Below, in pieces: positions 46,935 through 57,518 of a stretch of DNA of 64,000 nt; positions within the stretch are counted from its first letter, which is position 1, and every line of letters begins with the position of its first letter. Made by a program: the position numbers and the translations under genes. Source of the DNA: Basidiobolus meristosporus CBS 931.73 (Eukaryota > Basidiobolomycota > Basidiobolomycetes > Basidiobolales > Basidiobolaceae); the NCBI GenBank assembly GCA_002104905.1, contig MCFE01000143.1, forward strand, positions 62,001-126,000. Reading direction: 5' to 3'. The notes beneath the pieces are model-generated. The model saw nothing but the letters and a program-made list of their open reading frames with translations. It did not search any database and had not been told where the DNA came from.

Positions 46935-48192
46935 ACTTTGAACATTGCTGTTGCCTTTGTTTGGTCTTGGGTACCTCCTTTGTTGGTTATCATTGCTTAT
47001 TAAAGCACTGTCTTCTTTCTTCTTATGGCACTTGATTTTCTTAATTCTTTGTCCAGCAGCCTTCCATATACGTAATTTAAGGTCCAATCTTCAGTTCTGG
47101 ACTCTAGGGCTGATACATGACCCTGAAACTTGTCTTTCAGGCTAATCAGGATGATTACTATCATATCTTCATCAGTAGTTGGTACGCCCACAGATTCTAT
47201 TCATCTACCAGCAGGGTAATTCTATTAATTAGATTTTTTATTTCTTCTCCTGGCAGCATCTTTGCAGTAAAGAATTTTTGTCTAAGATACATTTTGTTAG
47301 CAGCTGAACATGACTGATAGGTGTCTTCTAATGCCTTCCAGGCATTCCTTGCCATCTTTGCTCTTGAGCATGTCATGATCACATGACAACCATGAACACC
47401 CATGACAAGTTTCAGCTTCCTAGCTCAATTTCTAAGAGATTCCTTCTGGAACCTTCTACCACCTTCCAGAAAGTTCCTGACCATTCCAAACCCTTGTTAC
47501 ACAATGGAACATTCCATGGAAGCTTCCCACTGTATTTTTCATATTCCAGTACCATATATGGAGATACCATGTCACATGACTTAGGCACATGATCAGGTGA
47601 CTCAATCCATTTCCCCATCCTGACTCAGTGCCTTGCCTTCTATATTATTATCCCCAGCACATTGCTGTGCCTCACCCCACAACCCCATTAGTATTAGCCA
47701 ATATCTCTTGGCATTGGAATAACCAAAAAGTAAATATAGTCCTATCCCCCCTTAAGTATTCCTCAGTTTGATAAACACAGGTCTTGAATAAACAGCCTTG
47801 CCTTAGAAATCCACCTTGCCTTGGAAATCTGCCTTGCCTTGGCAATCCACACCTAAGTCCTTTCCTGGTCCTGCCTTGCCTAGCTCTACTCTCCTGCCTT
47901 GTGTCTATTCATAACAGAGCATGGGATTAGCAATTTGTCTTTAACATTGAGGCAAATAGAGTTAAAGGCACTTTGTTCTTTGTTCTGGTACTTTAAGGCT
48001 TCCTCTCCCATGCTTTTAGGAGGGCATTCTTCTCCCATGACAATATCCCAAAGGCCTCATTCTTGTGGCAGCATCTTCATCTTCACCTTCCACACTTGGT
48101 AGTCAGATCCATCCAACGTTTCAGCAGAGGGGAAAATTCCAGTAATAACAGTAGTAGACATTGCAGAGAGTAGCAGCTTGGAGCTCATATCT
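46935..48192 (-). pseudogene. Copia A copy 7 gag
   Basis: This minus-strand gag has the N-terminal part at 47,922-48,189 (FPSAETLDGSDYQVWKVKMK), the middle at 47,197-47,370 (SRAKMARNAWKALEDTYQSC) and a later part at 47,000-47,191 (RTEDWTLNYVYGRLLDKELR). It is interrupted by a 546-bp LTR and ends before the zinc knuckle. The primer-binding site next to the LTR (48181-48192) has decayed to GAGCTCATATCT. Confidence 0.85.
47371..47916 (+). repeat. Solo LTR of another family with GAGCA duplication
   Basis: TGTCATGATCACATGAC...TTCATAACA is bounded by GAGCA at 47366-47370 and 47917-47921, inside a Copia A gag. The length is 546 bp. It contains an AATAAA-type motif near 47787 and, at about 47796-47850, three imperfect 18-19 bp repeats of the CCTTGCCTTGGAAATC type. 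The strand is uncertain, and no internal region of this family occurs in the window. Confidence 0.85.
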
Positions 48193-48801
48193 TGTTGTAA
48201 TAGTCTTGGAGATATTGGAAGTGATTGGGAGGACAAGTAGATTATGTGGTTTTCACTTAATGATTTATTGAATGTAAAAGTAGTATTTATACTTTTACAT
48301 GATATTGGCATTACAAACATGTAGAATAGGTTAAGGAAGGTCCCAAGAACATGTGTGCAAAGTTTGGGGCTGTTTGGACAACTTTGAGAATTTTCATGTT
48401 GTGGGTACCTGGTATTTTGGTGAAAATATTCTAAGTAAATCCCAACAAGGAATTTGGTCAGTATTCTCTAGGATCTGAAGGTAATGATCTAAGTGACTAA
48501 GTTGGGTGAGTATTTAGGTGGAATTACAAATTTTTACAACAGTATTTAGGTGAAAATATTCTAAGTAAATCCCAACAAGGAATTTGGTCAGTATTCTCTA
48601 GGATCTGAAGGTAATGATCTAAGTGACTAAGTTGGGTGAATATTTAGGTGGAATTACAAATTTTTACAACAGTATTTTGGTGAAAATATTCTAAGTAAAT
48701 CCCAACAAGGAATTTGGTCAGTATTCTTTAGGATCTGAGGGTAATGATCTAAGTGACTAAGTTAGGTGAATATTTAGGTGGAATTGCAAATTTTTACAAC
48801 A
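48193..48801 (-). repeat. Copia A LTR with triplicated U3 unit
   Basis: A normal LTR (48193-48541) is followed by two extra 130-bp units (48542-48671 and 48672-48801). Each runs from GTATTTnGGTGAAAATATTC to TTTTTACAAC(A). In element orientation these are repeats of the first 130 bases, the start of U3. The LTR serves both as the 3' LTR of copy 8 (right) and as the 5' LTR of copy 7 gag (left). Confidence 0.9.
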
Positions 48802-48812
48802 CTCCCACTCAG

Positions 48813-51054
48813 CTAAATGTTCATACTGACTAGTCCTAATTTTGACCTAAGATATTCAAACTTGTCTCTGGCTAATGGTTTGGTTAATATGTCTGCAATC
48901 ATTTCATCTGTGGGACAGTAAACTAAGCTAACTAAGTTATTCTCTATAGTTTCACATATGAAATGATGTCTAATATCCATGTGCTTGGTTCTAGCATGAA
49001 AAGTTGGATTTCTACCTAATTGTATACATCCTTGATTATCTTGAAATAAAGTAATAGGCGTTTTTTGACATAGGCCTAAATCTGTAAAAAGCTTTCTTAG
49101 CCACATTGCTTCTTTTGTAGCTTCACAGGCTGCCATATACTCTGCCTCTGTGGTAGAAAGTGCTATGGTTGGTTGCTTTCTTGAATTCCATGAAATTGCT
49201 CCTTTACAGTAAAGAAAGGTGTATCCAGTGGTGGATCTTCTGTCTTCCAAATTTTGTCCCCAATCAGCATCAGAGTATCCCACAAGATCCTGTTCTGAAT
49301 CCTTATAAATGTATCTTAAGCAGATATCAGCAGTTCCTTTTAGGTATCTAAAAATCCGCTTAACTGCTGCAATATGATCAGATCCATAGTTCTGATTATG
49401 TTGGCTGACTACTCCCACTGAATATGAGATATCTGGACGTGTTCCAAGCATGATATACATCAGACTGCTGATCATAGATTGATAAGGAAAGTCAGGGCTT
49501 GAAGATGGCACCAAGCTCTCTTGATTTGGTTGAGTTTTGACCAAGTTAAGGTTTGTCTCCATTGGGGTAGCTGCCGGTTTACAGTCTTCCATTTGGTACT
49601 TCTTTAGTATATCTTGAATATACTTTGATTGGCTTAGGGTAATAGTCTGGGTACTTCTGTCTATGGAGAACTTAATCCCTAAGTAGTAACTAAGTTCTCC
49701 TAAATCAGACATCTTGAACTCCTTAGATAGGCTGGATTTAGTCTCTTCCAATGTTTCTAGGTTATTGGTGGCTATAATAAGATCATCCACATATAGAGCT
49801 AATAGAACTGGATTTGCTCTATCTGGCTTATAGTATATACTATAGTCAGCATTACTTCTTTTGAAACTCAAGGATTCCAAATAAGAATCTATCTTGCAAT
49901 TCCAGGCGCTTGGTGATTGTTTGAGATCATATAGTGACTTTTTAAGCTTGCAGACCAAATGGGGGTTATCTTGGTCAACAAACCCATCAGGCTGGTCCAT
50001 ATACATGTCCTCATCAAGTTCTCCATTCAAAAATGCAGTTTTTACATCCATTTGATGAATAAAAAACTTATATTTGGCTGCAATAGCCAATATTAATCTG
50101 ATGGAATTAAACTTGGCTACTGGTGCAAAGGTCTCAGTATAGTCAAGTCCTTTTGTTTGAGAGTATCCTTTGGCTACAAGTCTTGCTTTGTATCTTTCAA
50201 TTGTACCATCAGCCTTGTATTTTGTCTTGAAGACCCATCTGCATCCAATTGATTTTTGGTTGATTGATAATTTGACTAAGTCCCAAGTTTGAATTTCCAT
50301 CAGGGCCTGATATTCCTCAGTCATTGTAGGTCTCCAAAACTTTGTCTGAGGGCTATTTAGGGCCTCTTTTACAGTCTGGGGTTCATCAACATGGACTGAA
50401 TAGGCATAGGCTAAGTTTGTACCCTCATTGATATAGTAATTTGGACTATTTCTTGTCTGATTGGATCTCAGGGCATTTGATACTGGAATGATCACTTCTG
50501 GGATATTCCTGGGAACTGATTCTGGCTGAACCATGGTTGTAGAGTCCTCTGGAGTGAAAAAATTTTCATTGTTTTGCTCTGATTCAACCCTGATAATTGG
50601 TGGACTTGAGATCAGATTTTTGTCATCATCTGATGTCATTTTTTGTGAAAATTTTGAATTTTCATCAAACAACACATCCCTGGACTTGATCAGCTTCTTT
50701 GCTTTGGTATTGTAGAGTCTGTATGCCTTACTCTCATTGCAGTAGCCCAAAAATATGCATTTTACACTTTTTGGCTCAAATTTTGACTGATTTCCAGCCA
50801 GTTTTTTGGCATATGCTGTACACCCAAATATTCTTAGATGTTCTGCACTTGGTCTGTATCCATACCATGCTTCAAATGCAGTAGAATCATGAAGTAGTCT
50901 GTTATAACTCCTATTTTTAAGGTATACAGCAGTGGCAACTGATTCCACCCAAAAATCATAGGATAATTTTTGATCATGGATCATAGATCTTGCCATATCA
51001 ATTATTGATCTGTTAGCTTGTTCTGCTACTCCATTTTGCTGTGGGGAGTATGGT
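48813..51054 (-). pseudogene. Copia A copy 8 integrase end, RT and RNase H
   Basis: A 727-codon open frame (48813-50996) plus the upstream continuation. It starts in the integrase core (QQNG...MARSMIHDQKLSYDFW), crosses the linker (SRDVLFDENSKFS), RT with IHQMDVKTAFLNGELDEDMY and LLALYVDDLIIATNN (catalytic YVDD), then RNase H with YSDADWGQNLEDRRSTTGY and STTEAEYMAACEA. It ends at GLVSMNI and a TAG just before the polypurine tract. This part is intact, but an LTR separates it from the rest of the integrase. Confidence 0.92.
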
Positions 51055-51058
51055 ACGG

Positions 51059-51862
51059 TGTGGTAGGGTAAACATACCTCCCACAGACAAGTTTATTCAT
51101 ATAGTCATTATGATATACTTATCCATATTTTATCTTATTAGTATTATCCCATTCTTCTTTTGCCCATATTATCAGTTTTATCCCCATATGATGTTTACCC
51201 TGATTAGTTATTAGCATTAGTTATCCCAGATGTTATTCAGCTTTGTGATCAGTAGATGTATCTATATAAGGCAAGTACCCGCGTCAGTACCTGTGACACA
51301 TGTCCTAGGTCTGTGTTACCATCCCTACCATTTCAATACCATATATGGTATTTCTATGTTGCACAGGTTTCAGACTACTGATTCCTGATTGGTTGAGAGT
51401 GCTGTGCCTTTTAGAACCTTCCAGGACATTCTTGGCATATTTTTAGCTCATGGTGATGTCATCAAGAATTCCACTGATACCTAGAATCTTCTAGAACCGT
51501 GTCATTAGTAATCACTTGGCAATCAGAAAAAGTATTTAAGGGAAAACAATCCCTCATCAATAAATCATCCCTTCTATCAGTAACACTTCTGCCTTATTGA
51601 TTAGCAGTTGATCACTGCACCTGCCTTCAACAGTACATCTAAGACCTGCCATCAAGGAGCTTTTCAGGGTAGTGCACAAGACACACAGAGGCCTTTGGAG
51701 ACACTTGGAGCACCTAGGAAGCTAAAGAAGCAGGAGCTTTTACCATAGTGACATATTGACAAAGACACCAGCAGTTTAGACACAGAGGTTATTGCACCCA
51801 TCAGACACCTCACACACCTTGAGTTGTGTAGCTTCTCCCAGGAGTACCTCTACACCACCACA
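51059..51862 (+). repeat. 804-bp solo LTR related to Gypsy B, in the integrase
   Basis: TGTGGTAGGG...CTACACCACCACA interrupts the integrase gene. The last 100 bp (GGTTATTGCACCCATCAGACACC and onward) align with the end of the Gypsy B LTR, which gives the plus orientation. ACGG (51055-51058) and ATGG (51863-51866) look like a 4-bp target duplication with one C-to-T change. It contains TATATAAGG near 51263 and CAATAAATC near 51559. Confidence 0.75.
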
Positions 51863-51866
51863 ATGG

Positions 51867-52153
51867 TAGTCTCTTGCTTTATCCCACGAATGTTGCAGAA
51901 GTGGATGAAGAGTTTTGAGGTATATTCTCCACCATTGTCAGAGCGTATTTTCTTGATTTTTTCACCAGTTTCTCTCTCAACCATGGCTTTAAACTCCCTG
52001 AGCTTAGACAGAGCTTCTTCCTTTCTCTCCATGAAGTAGACCCATGTGTATCTTGTATAATCATCAATAAAAGTGACTAAATACTTCATCCCGCCAAAGG
52101 ATAAATTTTGCATAGGTCCACACAGATCTGAGTGAATTAGATCTAATTTTTTC
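51867..52153 (-). pseudogene. Copia A copy 8 integrase N-terminal core
   Basis: The frame reads MQNLSFGGMKYLVTFIDDYT with KKIRSDNGGEYTSKLFIHFC, i.e. the first two catalytic aspartates of the integrase. The third catalytic residue lies beyond the inserted LTR. At about 52,150-52,165 a frameshift disconnects it from the gag-protease frame. Confidence 0.88.
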
Positions 52154-53597
52154 TTAGTTTTTGATTAACCCAGAGCTCTTGAACAATTGTCTGGCTTGTT
52201 TCCCATATATGCAGGCTTCACAGTGCTCCAAATCAGCTGGGGGATCAACTTTCACTCCAGAAATTAGCGGATCTTTGATCATTTTATGCAAATAATCAAA
52301 ATTGATGTGTCCAAATCTCCTGTGCCAAAGCATTGGTGTTTCTTCATTTAAGTTACTTATATTGGCCTCCAAATATGATGGAATGTAAGTCAACTTGTAT
52401 AGATTCTGATCTCTGATGCCCAAAGCAATATGGGCACCATTTTGATCAGTGATCCTGCATCCAGAGTTGTCAAAACCAAAACTGAGTCCTTCTGCTGTGG
52501 CCTTGCTTACAGAGAGTAGGTTCTTGGCTATTTCTGGTACATAGAGTACTTCTTTGAAGGTCAGTGTATGGCTTCCTTCACTGCTTCTTAGGTTTACTTG
52601 GATAGTTCCTTCTCCCAATGCATCAAGTGTTCTGTTGTCACCCATGAAAACCTTCTTAATTGGAATTTCTTGATATTGGGTAAAAAGTTCTTTTTGGTGT
52701 GTAAAGTGTTGAGAAGCTCCAGAGTCAATATACCACGTCTGAGAATCCTTGTTTGTGGTCATATTTAGTGCAGATATGAATAGTCTATCTTCAGTTGTTG
52801 CAGCATTTCCATATTCAGGCTTCTTTTGCTGATAATCTCTGTTTTTGAGACACCGGTCTGATGTGTGTCCTTTCCTTTTGGAGTAGTTGCAAAATAGGTT
52901 GCTGTTGCCTTTGTAGGGTCTTGGGTACCTCCTTTGTTGGTTATCATTGCTTATTAAAGCATTTTCTTCTTCCTTCTTATTGGCGCTTGATTTTCTTAAT
53001 TCTTCATCCAGGAGCCTTCCATATACGTAATTTAAGGTCAAATCTTCAGTTCTGGACTCTAGGGCTGATACAAGGCCCTGAAACCTGTCTGTCAGGCTAT
53101 TCAGGATGGTAACTATCATATCCTCATCAGTAGTTAGTACACCCACAGATTCCATCTCATCTACCAGCAGGGTAATTCTGTTAATTAGATTTTTCATTTC
53201 TTCTCCTGGCAGCATCTTTGTAGTAAAGAATTTTTGTCTCAGATACATTTTCTTGGCAGCTGAACATGACTGGTAGGTGTCTTCTAATGCCTTCCAGGCA
53301 TTCTTTGCCGTTTTTGTTCTTGAGCATTGAATTAGCAATTTGTCCTTGACATTAAGGCAAATGCAGTTAAAGGCACTTTGTTCTTTCTTCTGGTACTTTA
53401 AGGCTTCCTCTCCCACATTTTTAGGAGGGCATTCTTCTCCCATGACAATATCTCAAAGGCCTCTTTCTTGTGGCAGCATCTTCATCTTCACCTTCCACAC
53501 TTGGTGGCTAGATCCATCCAACTTTTCAGCAGAGGGAAAAATTCCAGTAATAACAGTAGTAGACCTTGCAGAGAGTGACAGCTCAGGGCCCATAACC
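52154..53597 (-). pseudogene. Copia A copy 8 gag, protease and pre-integrase
   Basis: The frame 52154-53443 (429 codons) holds a UBN2-like capsid region (IQCSRTKTAKNAWKALEDTY), a zinc knuckle whose second Cys is Ser (CNYSKRKGHTSDRC), a protease with WYIDSGASQHFTH (catalytic DSG), and the pre-integrase MLWHRRFGHINFDYLHKMI with CEACIYGKQ. Upstream, 53453-53597 encodes FPSAEKLDGSS, but a TGA replaces the Trp of GLWDI at about 53,450. The lesions are few. Confidence 0.9.
53586..53597 (-). other. Primer-binding site, Copia A copy 8
   Basis: The plus strand GGGCCCATAACC differs by one base from GGGCTCATAACC and abuts the LTR at 53598. The complementary ATG is kept (ATGGGC on the minus strand) and is in frame with gag. 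Confidence 0.78.
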
Positions 53598-54077
53598 TGT
53601 TGTAAGAGTCTTGGAGATATTGGAAGTGATTGGGAGGACAAGTAGATTATGTGGTTTTCACTTAATGATTTATTGAATGTAAAAGTAGTATTTATACTTT
53701 TACATGATCTTGGCATTACAAACATGTAGAATAGGTTAAGGAAGGTCCCAAGAACATGTGTGCAAAGTTTGGGGCTGTTTGGACAACTTTGAGAATTTTC
53801 ATGTTGTGGGTACCTGGTATTTTGGTGAAAATATTCTAAGTAAATCCCAACAAGGAATTTGGTCAGTATTCTCTAGGATCTGAAGGTAATGATCTAAGTG
53901 ACTAAGTTGGGTGAATATTTAGGTGGAATTACAAATTTTTACAACAGTATTTTGGTGAAAATATTCTAAGTAAATCCCAACAAGGAATTTGGTCAGTATT
54001 CTCTAGGATCTGAAGGTAATGATCTAAGTGACTAAGTTGGGTGAATATTTAGGTGGAATTACAAATTTTTTACAACA
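53598..54077 (-). repeat. Copia A copy 8, 5' LTR with duplicated U3 unit
   Basis: A standard 349-bp LTR (53598-53946) is followed by one extra unit of 131 bp (53947-54077). The unit is the same as those at 48542-48801, with one more T in the T tract. This LTR thus has two copies of the unit, where the opposite LTR has three and most LTRs have one. Confidence 0.9.
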
Positions 54078-54299
54078 CTAATGACATCAATACTTCTTGA
54101 TCAAAGGAATTAGTTACTGTGACAGCCTTTTGATATGACCATCACAGTTATTTTCACAGGGTAGAGCTGTTACAAGATCATTAAAACCCCATCATAAGGA
54201 TATCAGAACACTGTTAGGTTTCAACCACAAATGACAATTGGACATATTGGCCAGTTAGGCTCTGTCAAATAATTGTTGGTTGCATAGGACTCTTACAAA
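54078..54299 (+). other. tnp2-related noncoding sequence
   Basis: CTGTGACAGCCTTTTGATATG and the following bases are similar to 41,905-41,960. The rest resembles transposon noncoding ends. It contains the left half of the target of the solo LTR at 54300. No gene is seen. Confidence 0.5.
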
Positions 54300-54647
54300 T
54301 GTTGTAAGGGACTTGGAGATATTGGAAGTAATTTGGAGAACAAGTAGATTTTATGGTTTTCACTTAATGATTTATTGAATATAAAAGTAGTGTTTATACT
54401 TTTACATGGTCATGGCTTAGCAAGCATGTAGAATAGGCTTATTAAAGTCCCAGGAACATGTGGGCAAAGTTTGGGGCTACTTAGATAACGTTGAGAATTT
54501 CATGTTCTGGGTACCTGATGTTTTGGTGAAAATATTCTGAGTAAATCCCAACAAGGAATTTGGTCAGTATTCTCAACAATTTGTAGGTAATGATCTAAGT
54601 GACTAAGTTAGGTGAATACTTAGGTGGAATTACAAATTTTTACAACA
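54300..54647 (-). repeat. Copia A solo LTR with ACAAA duplication
   Basis: This 348-bp LTR runs from TGTTGTAAGGG to TTTTTACAACA. It is flanked by ACAAA at 54295-54299 and 54648-54652, with no internal sequence. It is a clean example of LTR-LTR recombination and confirms the family's LTR limits and 5-bp target duplication. Confidence 0.93.
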
Positions 54648-54652
54648 ACAAA

Positions 54653-54865
54653 GCCATTAGAGCTTTATCATAAGGTCATCAAAACACTATCAAGTTTATC
54701 AATATATCAAGGAGTCTAGACAGCAAAACACTATTATGACCCTGCCACAACCTAATTAATGGGGTCAAGAATTCTAAGCTGCTGGTACTAAAATGGCATC
54801 ATTGTGGGATCCTGCTAGCAGATCCATATGAGATCTATCTGCAGGACCAAGTCATTTTTCATGAG
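54653..54865 (+). repeat. Terminal fragment of the tnp2-type transposon
   Basis: It carries the end consensus in the same sense as copy 1: AAGCTGCTGGTACTAAAATGG, GGATCC...GCAGATCC, then GCAGGACCAAGTCATTTTTCAT. It stops being similar to the other ends right after ATTTTTCAT at about 54,860. Confidence 0.65.
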
Positions 54866-55140
54866 GAAAACACACTTGAATATTGCAGGCACTTGTTACA
54901 AAGTCTGGCAGTTGAGGTGCTAGACCTTACATTGCCACCAGAAAACCAGGACACATGGGAACCAGTGAACAAACAATAGTATAGAGCCTCAGGGTTCCTG
55001 CCAAAGACAAGGGCAGAGGATGTTGAGGCAGAGGCACTTATAGATTGGTAGATTTTAATGGAGTTACTAGTCAAATGTGAGGCTGGGTTAAATGTTAATG
55101 TTGGGTATAGGGACTTATATAGGTCAGTATACTTGATCAA
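54866..55140 (+). pseudogene. tnp2-transposon accessory gene, 3' fragment
   Basis: It is similar to 41,600-41,870 of copy 2 in the same sense (ACTTGAATATTGCAGGCACTTG; GGAGTTACTAGTCAAATGTGAG; GGACTTATATAGGTCA). It is directly joined to a transposon end, so this is an internally deleted or rearranged element. It is the rightmost recognisable transposon sequence in the window. Confidence 0.6.
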
Positions 55141-55914
55141 ATTTCTAAATAAGGCACCTAGAAGCTGCATGCAAAACTTAAAGTCTCATGAAGTTTTAAG
55201 TGTGCTTCACTTGTGCAGGCAAAAGAATCATCTACAACAAAGATGAGAGCATTTGAAAAGGCTATAGTCAGGTGAAAAGCTTAGTACAAAAAATCCGATA
55301 GTCACAGTTGAGTTATTATGCGCAGTGCTAACAATCTGACAGAAATCATTTCCATGTAATATGCTGTCCCAATTATGAATTGATTATAATGCATGTTGCC
55401 CTAATCATTTATGATTTCTGTTGACTACAACTATCCAAATACAGTCGAATGCGGTTGACTGCAGCCAATTATTGCCAGAGGCCAGAATAGTGGCTGCTGA
55501 TGTTTTAGTTAGATTGCTCTAGTGCTAGATTCCCATGATAGCTCAAATCGAATAAAATATGAAGTAATCATGATTTGATTCAATACAATCCATTTAATGG
55601 AAACATCATCTATACGTCTCATGAATATCATATGCTTTATAGATATCCCATTATATAATGGCATATGATATCAGAGAGTCATGTGACTGAAAATCAAGCG
55701 TAAATTAAAGCAGTCCCACTATGAATGATAAAATATCCATTCAACAAGGTCAGCATGACCGTTTCCCTTGATCATTTCTCTTGTGCATAAGACCCTATTG
55801 GACTTTTCTCAATATTGCTTACACTGAGCTTGAACTAATTCAAAGTACGTATGTACCGAGGCACCCGATGTAAGCCTGGGTTTCTAACACGGTTTGCTCA
55901 AGTAGTATCTTGCT
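55141..55914 (+). other. Transition and upstream region of the lipase gene
   Basis: No transposon similarity or gene is seen from about 55,250. The sequence changes in character, with CG dinucleotides becoming more common than in the transposon block. The lipase promoter should lie here. I see no convincing TATA box within 100 bp of its ATG. Confidence 0.45.
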
Positions 55915-57190
55915 ATGGAAACCTACACTGTCTCAGTAAAAGATACTTGGCACGAGCATGATGGCGTGACTTTCTACACAAAACTCTTTGAGGTAGAATA
56001 CATTAACTTAATTTCAAGGCTTCTTCTCATTCATCCGACCACTGTAGGTAACTCCTAAACCAAGAGCCACGGTGACACTCATTCACGGATTGGGAGAGCA
56101 CTGTGACCGTTATGAGGAGCTTGGAAAATACTTAGGAGAAAGAGGAATTCAAGTGTTTACATACGACCAACGTGGTTTTGGGAAAACCGGGTACCGTAAC
56201 CCTCCCTTGGGCCATAGCGGTGGTTTCGAAAAGGTGCTACAGGATGTCGATTACTTTGTAGAGCGGTCGAGCTTTTCGGATCTGTCGGTCCCTCATTTTC
56301 TGGTATTGGCGAGTTAGATATGTAAGCATCCGACCCGATTGTAATATTAGATCGTTTTGTAGTTTGGTCACTCGATGGGTGGTATGATTGTTTTAAATTA
56401 CGGTGCCGTGTATAGCACACGCGAAATAGCCGGAATCATCGCATCAGGTGCAGTAGGGCAATTGATTAGTAAGTGAATGTTGGCTATAGCTGATACTTTG
56501 GCTACGTAGCACCCTGTATTCAAGCTGGGAAAGGTTATATCGTTTCTGGCATCCAAGCTAAAGCTCTCGGGTTCTTGGGATCGATCCCGATTATCAACAC
56601 GCTTCCGATTCAATCCAACATCAGTTAAGGCCTATACCCAGTGCGTCATCACGTCCACCAGTACTAACCCGTCCAGTAGAGGCTGAACATCTCAGTTTTA
56701 ATGAAAAATCCAATCAAGAGTATATGGGCAGCATGTATAACTTTGGCTACGCATCACTCAGTTGCCGTAAGTGGCCCATCACCTCATTTTATCACCCGCC
56801 ATGTTAACTCGCGCTTCAGTTTCGGATATCTTTTATTACGGGAAACTACTTCTCACTGATCGTTACAAAAACTTTTTGACTCCAGTGCTGCTGACACATG
56901 GTGAACAAGACCAGATCACCAGGTAAACAGAGTGTCATACTTTTATATCTTGCGATATACTAATCAATGCAATAGCTGTGCGGCAACAACAGAGTTTCAT
57001 GACCTTCTGGAAGCAGACAAAACTCTCAAGATCTGGCCAAACTCAGCTCACGAACGTACGTAAACCCAAATGCTATCAATCATTCAGCCATTAATATAAG
57101 TTTGCAGTGCACTTCGAGGACAACAAACAGGAAGTAATGGAGTACTATTACCAATGGCTGGACAACAAAATTCACCGGGAAGAAAAGTAG
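55915..57190 (+). CDS. Monoglyceride lipase-like serine hydrolase, eight exons
   Basis: Exons are 55915-55992, 56048-56302, 56363-56468, 56510-56623, 56677-56766, 56820-56922, 56976-57055 and 57108-57190. They join in frame to 302 aa, the usual size of monoacylglycerol lipases (human MGLL, yeast Yju3). These release fatty acid from monoglycerides. The protein has HGLGEH (residues 39-44, oxyanion region), GHSMGG with nucleophile Ser115, HGEQDQI with Asp245, and NSAHEL with His274. Introns are 41-60 bp, all GT-AG, several with ACTAAC/GTTAAC-type branch sites. The third intron may end at 56509 or at the CAAG near 56524; both keep the frame. There is no signal peptide. It is convergent with the next gene. 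Confidence 0.9.
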
Positions 57191-57518
57191 GCCAGAAGCT
57201 CGAATTCTTATGTTCTGCATAGCCTAATTTGCATCTATTTTCCAGCTGGCCCAGCTTGGCTAAAGCATCCAATATTGACTGAGGTGCTCTTCCAGGATTC
57301 ACTAAGGGTATCTAACTATAACGGACTATTAAACCGCAAATTCTGTCAATACTACAAGCTGTCTACGCCTTTCAAGGTCCCGATATTGATAAACAATTGG
57401 GCATCAATGATTAAATATATACGTATCCCCACATGGTTTTCAATTTGAGTGAAACTGGTTGTAGAGATAAAAGAATCATTGCCATGACCTTTATTCAGTA
57501 TTGCATGCATTTTCACAT
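57191..57518 (-). other. Intergenic region between convergent genes
   Basis: It holds the 3' ends of the lipase gene and of the secreted-protein gene at 57519. TTTATT at 57490-57495 is AATAAA on the minus strand, a likely polyadenylation signal for the latter. Nothing else is recognised. Confidence 0.6.

Larger units (their letters stand above)
48802..54077 (-). mobile_element. Copia A copy 8, most complete copy
   Basis: It has a 5' LTR (53598-54077), primer-binding site, gag, protease, integrase, RT, RNase H, polypurine tract and a shared 3' LTR (48193-48801). It is interrupted by a solo LTR at 51059-51862. Compared with the other copies it keeps all domains and has few stops, so it serves as the family reference. 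Confidence 0.9.

Noticed and set aside
48193-48801. Direct repeats as a CRISPR-like array
   Set aside because: The repeats are adjacent 130-bp units without spacers, and are parts of a retrotransposon LTR in a eukaryotic genome.
1-55140. Bacterial or organellar origin (operons, ribosome-binding sites, attachment sites)
   Set aside because: Introns, LTR retrotransposons with tRNAiMet priming and polyadenylation-type signals indicate a fungal nuclear genome.
56157-56613. Minus-strand frames opposite the lipase gene (56157-56420, 56398-56613)
   Set aside because: They are shadows of the lipase exons, cross its introns and show no known motif.
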